The position numbers were made by a program, and so were the translations under genes. A DNA stretch of 64,000 nt, from assembly GCA_039714395.1 (NCBI GenBank), contig JBDLJH010000003.1:103267-167266 (forward strand), given 5' to 3'. This DNA is from JAPHSX01 sp039714395 (GTDB lineage: Bacteria > Pseudomonadota > Gammaproteobacteria > Thiohalomonadales > Thiohalomonadaceae). Shown here one piece after another: positions 7,410 to 16,216 of this stretch (position 1 is its first letter; each line of letters opens with the position of its first letter). Below the pieces are notes generated by a model, which saw nothing but the letters and a program-made list of their open reading frames with translations, was not told the origin of the DNA and searched no databases.

Positions 7410-10400
7410 TCACTGACTAATCAGTTTAGTAAACTCATCCGAGGGAAGAGGCCTGCTCATAAAGTAGCCCTGAACCTCTTTACATCCATGATTACGCAAA
7501 AACTCGAGTTGCTCTCCAGTCTCCACACCCTCAGCGACAATATGCAGATCAAGCTGTCGACCCATAGCGATAATTGCCTGCACAATTGAGGCATCATCAG
7601 AATCAGTGGCGAGATCCTTTACAAAGCTTTGATCAATTTTAAGTGTATTGATTGGGAAACGCTTAAGATAACTAAGTGAGGAGTAGCCGGTTCCGAAATC
7701 ATCAATCGCCAGGCGCAAGCCAAGATCACGTAGAGCATGCATAGTTTCAATAGCACTATCGACATCATCCATAACCATACTCTCGGTAAGCTCCAATTCC
7801 AGAAACTGCGCTGACAACCCTGTCTCATCAAGAATACGTTCTATCAACTCTATTAAATTCTTTTGCTGAAACTGTCTGGCAGACAAGTTCACCGCAACAG
7901 TCATTGGCTGACCATTATTCCTTATCCACTCAGAAGTTTGACGGCATGCCTCACGTAAAATCCACTCACCAAGAGGAACAATAAGTCCGGTCTCCTCGCA
8001 CAAGGGGATAAAATCTCCCGGTGGAACAAGGCCCCGCTCTGGATGCTTCCAGCGAACTAAAGATTCCATCCCTGAAAGAGTGTCATCCGTTAGATCGTAT
8101 TTTGGCTGATAGTGGAGAGAGAACTCCTTGTTGTACAGTGCCTTGCGCAAATATTTTTCCATTAGAATTCGGTCTGACATACTGGCTTGCAGCGCCTCTG
8201 AGAAGAACTGAAAGTTATTACGCCCTTCATCCTTTGCCTTATAGAGCGCCATATCAGCATGTTTAATCAACTGGTCAACATCTCCACTATCGGTAGGATA
8301 AATTGCAATACCTATACTGACACCAATATGTACCTCGTGACCATGCAGCAGCCAGGTCTGCCCCAACTCTTCAATGATTTTATTCGCTACCGTCGATGCC
8401 TGTTCATCATGTTCGATATCAGGAATAACGATCGTAAACTCATCACCACCTAAACGAGAGACGGTATCAGCCTCGCGTACAGCACCACGCAGAGTGTTGG
8501 CTACCATCTTCAACAGCTCATCACCAGCTACATGGCCCAGGGTGTCGTTGACGTACTTAAAGCGATCAAGATCAAGAAAACATAATGCAACCTTGGATTG
8601 GTGCCGGTGTGCCATCGCGATCTCCTGCCCAAGACGATCACGGAACAATATGCGATTAGGAAGTTCGGTCAGGGCATCAAAATAGGCCAATTTCTCCAAC
8701 TGTTCCTCAGTGGCCTTTTTAGCGGTGATATCAGAGAAGATACCAACATAGTGTGTCGCTTCGCCCTTACCATTTCTGACCTTTTTTATAGAGAGCCACT
8801 TGGGATAGACCTCACCGTTCTTGCGACGATCCCATATCTCCCCCTGCCAGTAGCCACGGGCATCAATGTCATCCCACATTGCCTTATAAAACGCCTCATC
8901 GTGACGTCCCGACTGATTGACGGCTGGAGTTTTTCCCAACACCTCCTCACGCTTGTAACCACTAATGCGCTCGTAGGCATCATTAATATCAATAATCACA
9001 CCATCCAGTGTTGTCACAACTACACCTTCATTGGCGTTTTCGATGATATTTTTGGCTAGCAATAGATCATTTTCTGTACGTTTGCGCTCTGTAATATCGG
9101 TAGAGATCCCACACACCGCAATGACATTATCATCATCATCAAACAGCGGAAATTTTATTGACAGGTAAGTGTGCAGCTCCTCCCTCTGAGGGATATTTTC
9201 TTCAACTTGAACTGGTTCTAATGTAGAAAAGACTAGCTCTTCATTTGCACGCAGCTGTGCAGCGACCTTTTTATTGGACAACACACTATCAGTTTGCCCA
9301 ATCATCTGTTCATTTTTCACCGAGAAAAGTTTTTCGTAAAGCGGGTTAACCAACTGAAAACGGCCATCACGGCCCTTTATGTAGATCACCGCAGGTGCAT
9401 TCCCGACAAAGCCTTCAATCTGGCGTTGCTTGCCACGCAACTCATTTTCTCGACCCCTGATCGCAGAGGACATCATCACAAAGGTATCGGCCAGCACACC
9501 CAGCTCATCATGCCGAGTAAAACCACTAGCCTTAGGTCGTGCCCCCCGGGCAACATCGTGCGCCATATCCGTCAGTAACCGGATCGGCGAGCTGACCCAA
9601 CGACGAGTAAAATAGAACCCCACGGGGGCCACTATCCCGCCCGCCAGCAACAAGACAAAAAATATTGAGCGGGCAAACAGATTAAGGTTATTAACAAGGT
9701 CGCTTGTCCCCTCACCCAGCACTAAATGGACATCCTCATAACTATCGAATGGCAAGGCAAGATGAGCCTCAAGGACACCATCCACGGACATCCATGAAAT
9801 ATCTGAAATAACCTCATTGGTGATCTGAAGTGTAGGAGCCGGGTGGGTTTTATGCGCATCTAAATCAGGAATAAACCCTTCACTGGCAATATAATTTTCG
9901 CCTTCAATAAAGGCCAAATTGGCATTCAGTTTTTGCGCCATCTCCTGTAGGTAGCCCTGATCCAGATAATGGCTGATTCGCAACCATCCTATAACCCGAT
10001 CACCCTCTTCAGCCTGCTGTTGCAACGTGAACGGTATAACGGCATCCATCAAAACACTGGCGTCATCCACTCCCGCATGAAATCTGATAACCGGCTTACC
10101 ACCTTCCTGGTGGCGTTGTAACTTCTCAACTTCTTGATAGAGTTTTGACGTGGAAATCGACTCATCGGCACCAGCCAAAGGTACAAACAGTGGTTTTCCA
10201 TCCTTATATGATTGATAACCACTCGCTTCACCATAAGTGCTTCTGGCATTAAAGGCGATCAAGCCTCCATCTTCCTGATAAATTGCAGCCGAAGAGAAAC
10301 CCCCGGCACGTAATAGCTCATCAAGGATAGATACCAACTTATGCTTCTCAGCATCAAACACCGTGTTCTGGTAATTTGTGGTGTCCTGATAGCGGGAGAT

Positions 10401-10646
10401 AAGATTCAGGGTGGCCAGGATATTCTCATCCTGTACGGTATGGAGACTGGTTTCAATGAGGTGTTCTGATTTTGCCAGCAGGTCGACACGCATCAAATCG
10501 GCACTACTGCTCAGCTCAGCTCGTGATGTAGTCTCGTGCAACTGGGTGATCTGTATGGAGAAAATGGTGCCAACAAGAATCAACACCATAACAATGGAAC
10601 TGAGAAGCAATAACAGAATCTTGTTGTTGAGGCTTAAATACTGCAA
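7410..10646 (-). CDS. Membrane sensor with HAMP, two PAS, GGDEF and EAL domains
   Basis: The 1078-residue protein makes or degrades cyclic di-GMP at the inner membrane. A first membrane segment (about 9-31) is followed by a periplasmic domain of roughly 295 residues, a second membrane segment (327-347) and a HAMP region. Two PAS domains follow (about 410-530 and 540-655, ending DITERKR and DITAKKA). The GGDEF domain is intact (RLGGDEF) with the inhibitory-site motif RxxD just upstream (READ). The EAL domain reads ESL at its signature, retaining the catalytic Glu. It also keeps NLSARQF, ELTES, IDDFGTGYSSL and AEGVET, so phosphodiesterase activity is plausible. The gene begins 24 bp after a periplasmic binding protein gene in the same operon. 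That protein probably binds the periplasmic domain, as NspS does with MbaA. Confidence 0.95.
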   Translation of the reverse strand: MQYLSLNNKILLLLLSSIVMVLILVGTIFSIQITQLHETTSRAELSSSADLMRVDLLAKSEHLIETSLHTVQDENILATLNLISRYQDTTNYQNTVFDAEKHKLVSILDELLRAGGFSSAAIYQEDGGLIAFNARSTYGEASGYQSYKDGKPLFVPLAGADESISTSKLYQEVEKLQRHQEGGKPVIRFHAGVDDASVLMDAVIPFTLQQQAEEGDRVIGWLRISHYLDQGYLQEMAQKLNANLAFIEGENYIASEGFIPDLDAHKTHPAPTLQITNEVISDISWMSVDGVLEAHLALPFDSYEDVHLVLGEGTSDLVNNLNLFARSIFFVLLLAGGIVAPVGFYFTRRWVSSPIRLLTDMAHDVARGARPKASGFTRHDELGVLADTFVMMSSAIRGRENELRGKQRQIEGFVGNAPAVIYIKGRDGRFQLVNPLYEKLFSVKNEQMIGQTDSVLSNKKVAAQLRANEELVFSTLEPVQVEENIPQREELHTYLSIKFPLFDDDDNVIAVCGISTDITERKRTENDLLLAKNIIENANEGVVVTTLDGVIIDINDAYERISGYKREEVLGKTPAVNQSGRHDEAFYKAMWDDIDARGYWQGEIWDRRKNGEVYPKWLSIKKVRNGKGEATHYVGIFSDITAKKATEEQLEKLAYFDALTELPNRILFRDRLGQEIAMAHRHQSKVALCFLDLDRFKYVNDTLGHVAGDELLKMVANTLRGAVREADTVSRLGGDEFTIVIPDIEHDEQASTVANKIIEELGQTWLLHGHEVHIGVSIGIAIYPTDSGDVDQLIKHADMALYKAKDEGRNNFQFFSEALQASMSDRILMEKYLRKALYNKEFSLHYQPKYDLTDDTLSGMESLVRWKHPERGLVPPGDFIPLCEETGLIVPLGEWILREACRQTSEWIRNNGQPMTVAVNLSARQFQQKNLIELIERILDETGLSAQFLELELTESMVMDDVDSAIETMHALRDLGLRLAIDDFGTGYSSLSYLKRFPINTLKIDQSFVKDLATDSDDASIVQAIIAMGRQLDLHIVAEGVETGEQLEFLRNHGCKEVQGYFMSRPLPSDEFTKLISQ

Positions 10647-10670
10647 AACATTCCCTTGAAAGAGTTCGTA

Positions 10671-11597
10671 CTATTCAAAAACGGTTTCGACTTGTTCTAC
10701 ATTATCACTGGTTACCCTTGCAAAGGGAATAGCCTGGTCTTTCGTTGCTGTTTTTCCCTGAATGATCTTTAGTACCGCCGCTGCACCCTCGCCTCCAGCG
10801 GTAGGATAGGTAAATGATACACTTTGCTCTCCAGCACGTATTGCCGCACGGGCCTCGTCGATATAGTCAATACCTATGATGATGATATTTTTTGGATCGA
10901 TACCGGCCATTTTCATCGCCATGCGTGCACCCACAGCCATACTATCCGAATGGGCATAAATGGCATCAAACTCCACACCCTCAGCAATCAACTGCTCAAC
11001 GGCCCGGATTGCATCCACCCTGCTGTAATTAGCAACGGGTTCAGCAACAATATTGATATCAGGGTGTGCCTTGATCACTTCGGCAAATCCCTTTTTCCGC
11101 TGAATTGCCGTGGTAGCCGTCGGGACACCCTGCAACATCACGATGCGCCCTTTACCCCCCAGCCTGGTCACCATTTCTTCAGCCGCGTTGCGCGCAATCT
11201 GCCTATCATCGGCACCTATAAAGGTAGTGTAGTCATCGCTCAAAATACGTCGCGTCAACAGCACCACGGGGATGCCCTTACGATAAATGGCAGAGATGGC
11301 AGGCGTCATTATCTTCACATCACGCGGACTGGTCACAATCACATCAACACCCTGCTCTACCAAGCGCTGCATATCGAGAACCTGGCGTGCTGCGCTACCT
11401 TCTGCATCGGTGTGCACAAAACGGATAAAGGGATATTTTTCCAGCGCCTGTTTCATCTCATTGACCTGTGCCGCACGCCAGTCGTTACTCATATTATCCT
11501 GGGCAAAACCCACGACATAATGTCGCTGTGACTCAGCCATAATATGGAGTGGGAGAGATAACAGGGTAAGCAATGGCAGGAATAAATGCAGTTTCAT
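10671..11597 (-). CDS. Periplasmic sugar-binding-type protein (RbsB/YtfQ family), probable sensor partner
   Basis: The ATG at 11597 begins a 308-residue protein with a signal peptide ending near HIMA-ESQ. A TTG four codons upstream is less likely. The mature part has the type I periplasmic-binding fold. It begins VVGFAQDNMSNDWRAAQ and contains VDVIVTSPRD, IPVVLLTRR, FIGADDR and FDAIYAHSDSMAVGA. It closes with the hinge-like IIIIGIDYIDEARAAI stretch typical of RbsB, YtfQ and LuxP relatives. There is no ABC permease or ATPase nearby. Instead it leads a two-gene operon with a GGDEF/EAL receptor, so its ligand probably controls cyclic di-GMP rather than import. The ligand is unknown; a pentose, hexose or AI-2-like compound fits the fold. 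Confidence 0.9.
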   Translation of the reverse strand: MKLHLFLPLLTLLSLPLHIMAESQRHYVVGFAQDNMSNDWRAAQVNEMKQALEKYPFIRFVHTDAEGSAARQVLDMQRLVEQGVDVIVTSPRDVKIMTPAISAIYRKGIPVVLLTRRILSDDYTTFIGADDRQIARNAAEEMVTRLGGKGRIVMLQGVPTATTAIQRKKGFAEVIKAHPDINIVAEPVANYSRVDAIRAVEQLIAEGVEFDAIYAHSDSMAVGARMAMKMAGIDPKNIIIIGIDYIDEARAAIRAGEQSVSFTYPTAGGEGAAAVLKIIQGKTATKDQAIPFARVTSDNVEQVETVFE

Positions 11598-11693
11598 TAT
11601 ATTTCTCAATTAATGTGACACTAACCCAGATCTATTGGGGGTTAAGTCGACAACATCAAGTGCCTGGCCAGATACTTTATAAGAGCCATACAA

Positions 11694-11731
11694 AGAAAAA
11701 CGCCCCACGACCGGCTGGTCATGGGGCGTTT
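11694..11731 (-). terminator. Rho-independent terminator of the tRNA operon
   Basis: The long stem AAACGCCCCA/TGGGGCGTTT encloses an inner GACC-GGCT-GGTC stem. On the minus strand it is followed by a T-run, just past tRNA-His. Confidence 0.85.
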
Positions 11732-11737
11732 ATTGAA

Positions 11738-11814
11738 TGGGGTGGACGATGGGGCTCGAACCCACGACCACTGGAATCACAATCCAGGGCTCTACCAACT
11801 GAGCTACGCCCACC
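11738..11814 (-). tRNA. tRNA-His (anticodon GUG)
   Basis: The reverse complement forms a 77-nt cloverleaf with the extra 5' G typical of tRNA-His. The anticodon stem CTGGA/TCCAG surrounds TTGTGAT, giving GUG. The T arm is CGTGGGTTCGAGCCCCA and the CCA is encoded. It is the third and last tRNA of the minus-strand operon. Confidence 0.96.
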
Positions 11815-11849
11815 ATTGAACTGCTATTTCTACCAGGCACTGCGCAATG

Positions 11850-11926
11850 TGGTGCGCCTGGCAGGACTCGAACCTGCTACCCTCGGCTTAGAAGGCCGAT
11901 GCTCTATCCAGATGAGCTACAGGCGC
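11850..11926 (-). tRNA. tRNA-Arg (anticodon UCU)
   Basis: The reverse complement is a 77-nt tRNA with acceptor GCGCCTG/CAGGCGC. The anticodon loop CTTCTAA lies between TCGGC and GCCGA, giving UCU (reads AGA/AGG). The CCA is encoded. It is the middle gene of the Pro-Arg-His operon. Confidence 0.96.
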
Positions 11927-11960
11927 ATAATACGAGCTTTACAACTATCTAACACAATAT

Positions 11961-12037
11961 TGGTCGGGGTAGAGAGATTCGAACTCCCGACATCCTGCTC
12001 CCAAAGCAGGCGCGCTACCAGACTGCGCTATACCCCG
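11961..12037 (-). tRNA. tRNA-Pro (anticodon UGG)
   Basis: The reverse complement is a 77-nt tRNA with acceptor CGGGGTA/TACCCCG. The anticodon loop TTTGGGA lies between CCTGC and GCAGG, giving UGG. The CCA is encoded. It is the first gene of the tRNA operon, 44 bp downstream of the predicted -10 box. Confidence 0.96.
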
Positions 12038-12080
12038 TGCACTACACGTCCCCAAAAGGGCCTGTTCGCGCGAAGACGGC

Positions 12081-12109
12081 ATACTACCCGCCGATACCGC
12101 CTTGGTCAA
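12081..12109 (-). promoter_or_regulatory. Sigma-70 promoter of the tRNA Pro-Arg-His operon
   Basis: On the minus strand TTGACC (12104-12109) and TAGTAT (12081-12086) are separated by exactly 17 bp. A GC-rich discriminator (GCCGTC) follows, as expected for a stable-RNA promoter under stringent control. Confidence 0.8.
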
Positions 12110-12221
12110 CTCCCCCGCGAGAAATATTTACATGCTGCCCTGAGCAAACTCTCTGCGCTTGGATCGCAACGGGTTGCATGAGAAAATAGCGCACCTTCAC
12201 ACCACTGGGACTGAACAAGCA

Positions 12222-13076
12222 ATGAGCGCACAGATCATCGACGGCAAGGCTATCGCCGCCCAACTCCGCCAGGATATTAAACAGCGTGTCGATGCACGCC
12301 AGGCCAGGGGACAACGAGCGCCGGGGCTGGCAGTGATACTGGTAGGTGAGAATCCTGCCTCCCAAGTATACGTTAGCAGCAAGCGCAGGGGCTGCGCAGA
12401 GACTGGCATTCTGTCACTGGCACATGACCTGGCCGCCGAGACCTCGCAGCAGGAGGTACTGGCACTGATCGATAAGCTCAATGAAGACTCCACCGTTGAC
12501 GGCATCCTGGTGCAACTGCCGCTGCCCGGGCATATCGATGTGGCAACGGTGATCGAGCGTATTCACCCTGATAAGGATGTGGATGGCTTCCACCCCTACA
12601 ACATCGGCCGTCTCACCATTCAAATGCCTACCCTGCGCCCCTGTACCCCACGCGGCTCAATGACCCTGCTGCAGAGCACTGGCGTGGATCTCAAGGGACT
12701 GGATGCGGTAATTGTCGGGGCCTCCAACATCGTCGGTCGTCCAATGGCCTTAGAACTACTGATGGCCGGCTGCACCGTCACCATTTGCCACAGCAAGACC
12801 CGTGACCTGCAGGAGAAGCTCGGCAAGGCTGATCTGGTAGTCGCCGCAGTCGGTCGCCCGGAGATGATCAAGGGTGAGTGGCTAAAAGATGGAGTCATCG
12901 TTATTGATGTCGGCATCAACCGCCTGGAGAGCGGCAAACTGGTGGGGGATGTGGAGTTCGCCTCAGCAAGTGAACGCGCCAGCTGGATCACCCCGGTACC
13001 CGGCGGCGTCGGCCCGATGACCGTTGCCACCCTGCTGCAAAACACCGTCGACTCGGCGGACCGGCGCGACACCTGA
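12222..13076 (+). CDS. folD: Bifunctional methylenetetrahydrofolate dehydrogenase/cyclohydrolase FolD
   Basis: FolD interconverts 5,10-methylene-THF and 10-formyl-THF with NADP, supplying one-carbon units to purine and fMet synthesis in the cytoplasm. The product has 284 residues from the ATG at 12222, the usual length. Earlier in-frame codons back to 12159 lack family similarity. It shows the signature VGENPASQVYVSSKRRGC with the substrate Tyr and catalytic Lys, the QLPLPGH segment, DVDGFHPYNIGRL and VGASNIVGRP of the Rossmann part. The C-terminal PVPGGVGPMTVATLLQNT block is also present. The gene stands alone, divergent from the tRNA operon. Confidence 0.97.
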   Translation: MSAQIIDGKAIAAQLRQDIKQRVDARQARGQRAPGLAVILVGENPASQVYVSSKRRGCAETGILSLAHDLAAETSQQEVLALIDKLNEDSTVDGILVQLPLPGHIDVATVIERIHPDKDVDGFHPYNIGRLTIQMPTLRPCTPRGSMTLLQSTGVDLKGLDAVIVGASNIVGRPMALELLMAGCTVTICHSKTRDLQEKLGKADLVVAAVGRPEMIKGEWLKDGVIVIDVGINRLESGKLVGDVEFASASERASWITPVPGGVGPMTVATLLQNTVDSADRRDT

Positions 13077-13124
13077 AAATTAATGGTGGATGCGCTCTCG
13101 CTTATCCACCCTACACGCTACACT

Positions 13125-13472
13125 TTACCCCTTACGCTCTGCGCAATGGATACAGAGCGGTGTCGCCGGATTAAAGGCCAAACGCTCCTCGGCAATCGGC
13201 TCATCACACTCCAGGCAGTAACCATAGTCACCGCTCTCTATCCGGCGTAACGCCGCCCCAATCTGTACCAACTCTAACTGGTGGCGACGCTCCGTCTCCT
13301 GTGACATCGCCTGTGCCTGTAGTGCATCCATGCGCGAGAGCCGGCCTACCTTGCTCTGATCCAGCTCCACCGTGGCACTCGCCTGCTGGCTGGTTTCGGC
13401 CAGTGCCTGTAGATCATCACGTCGCTGTTGCAACAGCTGGCGGAAGTGTGCCAAGTCTATCTTCTTACTCAT
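13125..13472 (-). CDS. DksA/TraR-family zinc-finger protein
   Basis: The product has 115 residues from the ATG at 13472, with an alternative three codons upstream. The first 75 residues are predicted coiled coil rich in Gln, Leu and Glu. The C-terminal zinc finger has YGYCLECDEPIAEERL followed by CIHC, the four-Cys DksA type. DksA proteins enter the RNA polymerase secondary channel and tune rRNA and stress promoters with ppGpp. This one is shorter than classical DksA (about 150) and resembles the accessory DksA-like/YbiI group. It is encoded directly downstream of the ABC exporter, 18 bp after that gene's stop codon, suggesting co-transcription. Confidence 0.88.
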   Translation of the reverse strand: MSKKIDLAHFRQLLQQRRDDLQALAETSQQASATVELDQSKVGRLSRMDALQAQAMSQETERRHQLELVQIGAALRRIESGDYGYCLECDEPIAEERLAFNPATPLCIHCAERKG

Positions 13473-13490
13473 ATCACCCATCCGTAAAAA

Positions 13491-15290
13491 CTATTGTTGC
13501 AGCTCACCGTAAAGACGACTGTAGACACCATCAAACTGCAGCAATTCATCATGACTGCCCTGTTCGATAATATGCCCCTGGTCGAAGACGTAGGCGCGAT
13601 CCGCCTGTTTTACCGCACTGAGTCGATGGGCAATGATAAGGGTGGTGCGACCGGCAAGAAACTGACGTAACGCGCCGTGCAGCAGCGCTTCTGTCTGCGC
13701 ATCAAGGGCCGAGGTAGCTTCATCCAGGATCACCACACTGGGGTCGCTCAAAACCATGCGGGCGATGGACAGACGCTGACGCTGACCGCCGGAGAGACGT
13801 ACCCCGCCTCGGCCAATCAAGGTATCCAGTCCCTGTGGCAACTGCTCCACCACCTGCCGCAATTGCGCCACATCCAGCGCATGCCACATGGCTTCCTCAT
13901 CGACCTGCTCACCCATGCTCAGGTTGGCACGTACCGTATCGCTAAACAGCGCCGGGTGTTGCAATACCACCGCTACATTCTCACGCACCACATCAAGACC
14001 AATCTGGGTCACCGGTACCTGATCAAACAATACTTGCCCGCTGTCGGGCGGATAGAGGCCAAGAATCAATTGCACCAGTGTCGACTTGCCACCACCACTC
14101 GCCCCCACTAGCGCCACCTTCTCACCAGGGGCGATATCCATACTTACATTATTGAGGATCCAGTCGCTCTCATCGCGGTAGCGAAAACACAGCCCCTGTA
14201 CGCTCAGCCCTACCGTCGTTTTATCGGCAAATGGATCACTTAGGTGTGGGTAGTCCGGCTCTTCATCCAGTGCCAGCAGGCGGTTGATACGTCCCAGCGC
14301 GGCCTTGGCGCTGTAGTAGGCGTACTGTACGTTCAGCACCTCCTGCACCGGTGCCATCATGAACCAGAGATAGCCAAATACCGCCATCATCTGACCTACC
14401 GTAAGGTCGGAGAAGACCACCATCAACATACCGACTGCACGGAAACTATCGAAACCGAAGAGAAATATATTAAAGGAAAGGCGTGTCGCCGCATCGCTCT
14501 TCCAGGAGAAGGCCGCGGAGTGCTCACGGATACCACGCGCCTGCTCCACTACCCGTCCTATAAAGTGCGATTCACGGTTGGCAACACGGATCTGTTGAAT
14601 CGCCTCAAGGGTCTCACCAAGAGACTGCTGGAATAACTCGAAGGCGCTGTTTTCGCGCCGCTTCAGCTCCTTTACCCGCTTGCCAAAGGCCACGGTAAAG
14701 TAGATCACCAACGGATTGAGAAAAAGGATGAATAACGCCAGTTGCCAGTGCATCAGCAACAAAATGGTACTCACACCAATCAGGGTGAATATTGAGATCA
14801 GGGTCTTGCTCAGGGAGCTGCCAATAAACTCATCAACGGCATTAAGGTCGGTCACAAAATGGGAGGTGACGGTGCCGCTACCCAGAGTCTCATATTCCTT
14901 CATGGAGATACGCCGCAAACGCTGCAACATCTCGCGGCGCATGGCAAAGGTAATCGATTTGGCGATACAGGTGAAAGAGCGGTTTTGCCACACCGTAAGC
15001 AGTAGTGCAGCAAAACGTAGTATCAGGCTAAGCAGCAGGATAGCGACCACATAGAGCACCGGCCCATGCCACGCCTCGGGAAAGAGGCCATTCATGACGC
15101 TAACCAGGGTTGCCGGTTTCTCCAGCAACACCTCATCGACCAGCAACGGCATCATTAACGGCAGTGGTACCGCCATTAACGTAGCAAACAACGCTACCAC
15201 ATGGGCCTGCAGCAGCTTGCGCTGATGGCCCAGTGCCATACGCCACAGGGTATGCCAGTCGAATACCGTCTTACCCGTCACCAGGATCAC
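13491..15290 (-). CDS. ABC exporter, fused membrane and ATPase domains (MsbA-like)
   Basis: The product is a 599-residue type IV ABC half-transporter. An N-terminal membrane domain of about six helices (residues 20-310) is followed by the nucleotide-binding domain. Visible motifs are Walker A VGASGGGKST, Q-loop VLQHPALF, signature LSGGQRQR, Walker B VVILDEATSALD and the switch HRLSAVKQAD. It should work as a homodimer in the inner membrane, exporting a lipid, peptide or drug-like compound. The substrate cannot be read from sequence. Family relatives include MsbA and multidrug exporters, and no adhesin, peptidase or membrane-fusion partner is adjacent. The small DksA-like gene follows in the same direction. 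Confidence 0.92.
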   Translation of the reverse strand: MILVTGKTVFDWHTLWRMALGHQRKLLQAHVVALFATLMAVPLPLMMPLLVDEVLLEKPATLVSVMNGLFPEAWHGPVLYVVAILLLSLILRFAALLLTVWQNRSFTCIAKSITFAMRREMLQRLRRISMKEYETLGSGTVTSHFVTDLNAVDEFIGSSLSKTLISIFTLIGVSTILLLMHWQLALFILFLNPLVIYFTVAFGKRVKELKRRENSAFELFQQSLGETLEAIQQIRVANRESHFIGRVVEQARGIREHSAAFSWKSDAATRLSFNIFLFGFDSFRAVGMLMVVFSDLTVGQMMAVFGYLWFMMAPVQEVLNVQYAYYSAKAALGRINRLLALDEEPDYPHLSDPFADKTTVGLSVQGLCFRYRDESDWILNNVSMDIAPGEKVALVGASGGGKSTLVQLILGLYPPDSGQVLFDQVPVTQIGLDVVRENVAVVLQHPALFSDTVRANLSMGEQVDEEAMWHALDVAQLRQVVEQLPQGLDTLIGRGGVRLSGGQRQRLSIARMVLSDPSVVILDEATSALDAQTEALLHGALRQFLAGRTTLIIAHRLSAVKQADRAYVFDQGHIIEQGSHDELLQFDGVYSRLYGELQQ

Positions 15291-15592
15291 CGTTAGTTAG
15301 GGAAAATCAGCGCCAGACGATGGCACGATGCCTATGACAATGCAAACCAGCAGAGGTACTACTGAAAGAAATAAGGAAAAAAGATGGCAATCCGTTGCCT
15401 ACAAGGAATACTGCGGGCGCTCCAGCGCCCAATATGGAGGTGTATCTAACTACAAAGCTACCACAGCTTTTAAATCTGTCATCCTAAGATGACTATTGAA
15501 GACCCCTCACAGGGCCAGCAATTGAGGTGCATTATGCAGAAGATTAGCTGCTCATAATATTGGGATGATTACTCCGGAAATCAGGGTAAACC
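15291..15592. other. Intergenic region with a strong hairpin
   Basis: These 302 bp lie between the FixJ-like regulator gene and the ABC exporter gene (both minus). They hold the hairpin GGGCGCT-CC-AGCGCCC at 15415-15430, which lacks a T-run. No gene is supported. The exporter promoter is expected here. Confidence 0.45.
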
Positions 15593-16216
15593 CTAAGTCT
15601 CTTTTTGCGCCGCCTTGAGTACCACACTCATACGTACCAGGTGAGAAAGAGATTTAGCCTTAAGCTTATCCATAACACGGGCGCGATGCGCCTCAACAGT
15701 CTTCAGGCTTACCCCGAGGGTGGCGCTAATCACCTTATTGGCGGCACCATCTACTACCAAAGCCATCACCTCCCGCTCACGGGGTGTCAGACTACTCATC
15801 AAGACCCGCCACTCATCCAGCTGCACCTCATTCTGACGCTGCTGGCGATCATCCTCAATGGCTCGCTGCACGCAGTCGAGTAGCAGCTGATCATTAAACG
15901 GTTTTTCAACAAAATCAAAGGCCCCAGCCTTAAGGGCACGCACCGCCATCGGCACATCGGCATGGCCAGAGATAAAAATCACCGGCAAACGAATATTGCG
16001 CTCTTCCAGCACCCCCTGCAGTTCCAGCCCGCTCATGCCCGGCATACGGATATCAAGTAACAGGCAACCCGCATGCTGCGTCGGACTTGCCTGCAAGAAA
16101 CTGTCAGCGGAGTCAAAGCTCTCGGTCTTCAGCCCCACGGACTGCATTAGAAAAGAGAGGGAATCTCTTACCGCCTCGTCGTCATCAACGATAAACACCG
16201 TTGCCTCATCACTCAT
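15593..16216 (-). CDS. FixJ/TtrR-like response regulator
   Basis: The product has 207 residues. The receiver domain (1-120) has acidic residues DDD at 11-13, phospho-acceptor Asp in LLLDIRMPGMSG, Thr-position Ser in FISGHAD and Lys in VEKPF. A LuxR-type helix-turn-helix follows: LTPREREVMALVVDGAANKVISATLGVSLKTVEAHRARV. This is the FixJ/NarL-like layout that pairs with TtrS- and FixL-type kinases. The start overlaps the stop of the upstream sensor kinase gene by 8 bp, so the two are translationally coupled partners. Target genes are not evident within the window. Confidence 0.93.
   Translation of the reverse strand: MSDEATVFIVDDDEAVRDSLSFLMQSVGLKTESFDSADSFLQASPTQHAGCLLLDIRMPGMSGLELQGVLEERNIRLPVIFISGHADVPMAVRALKAGAFDFVEKPFNDQLLLDCVQRAIEDDRQQRQNEVQLDEWRVLMSSLTPREREVMALVVDGAANKVISATLGVSLKTVEAHRARVMDKLKAKSLSHLVRMSVVLKAAQKET

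Noticed and set aside
11738..12037. tRNA cluster as an integration site for a genomic island
   Set aside because: There is no integrase and no direct repeat of a tRNA 3' end, and ordinary housekeeping genes lie on both sides.
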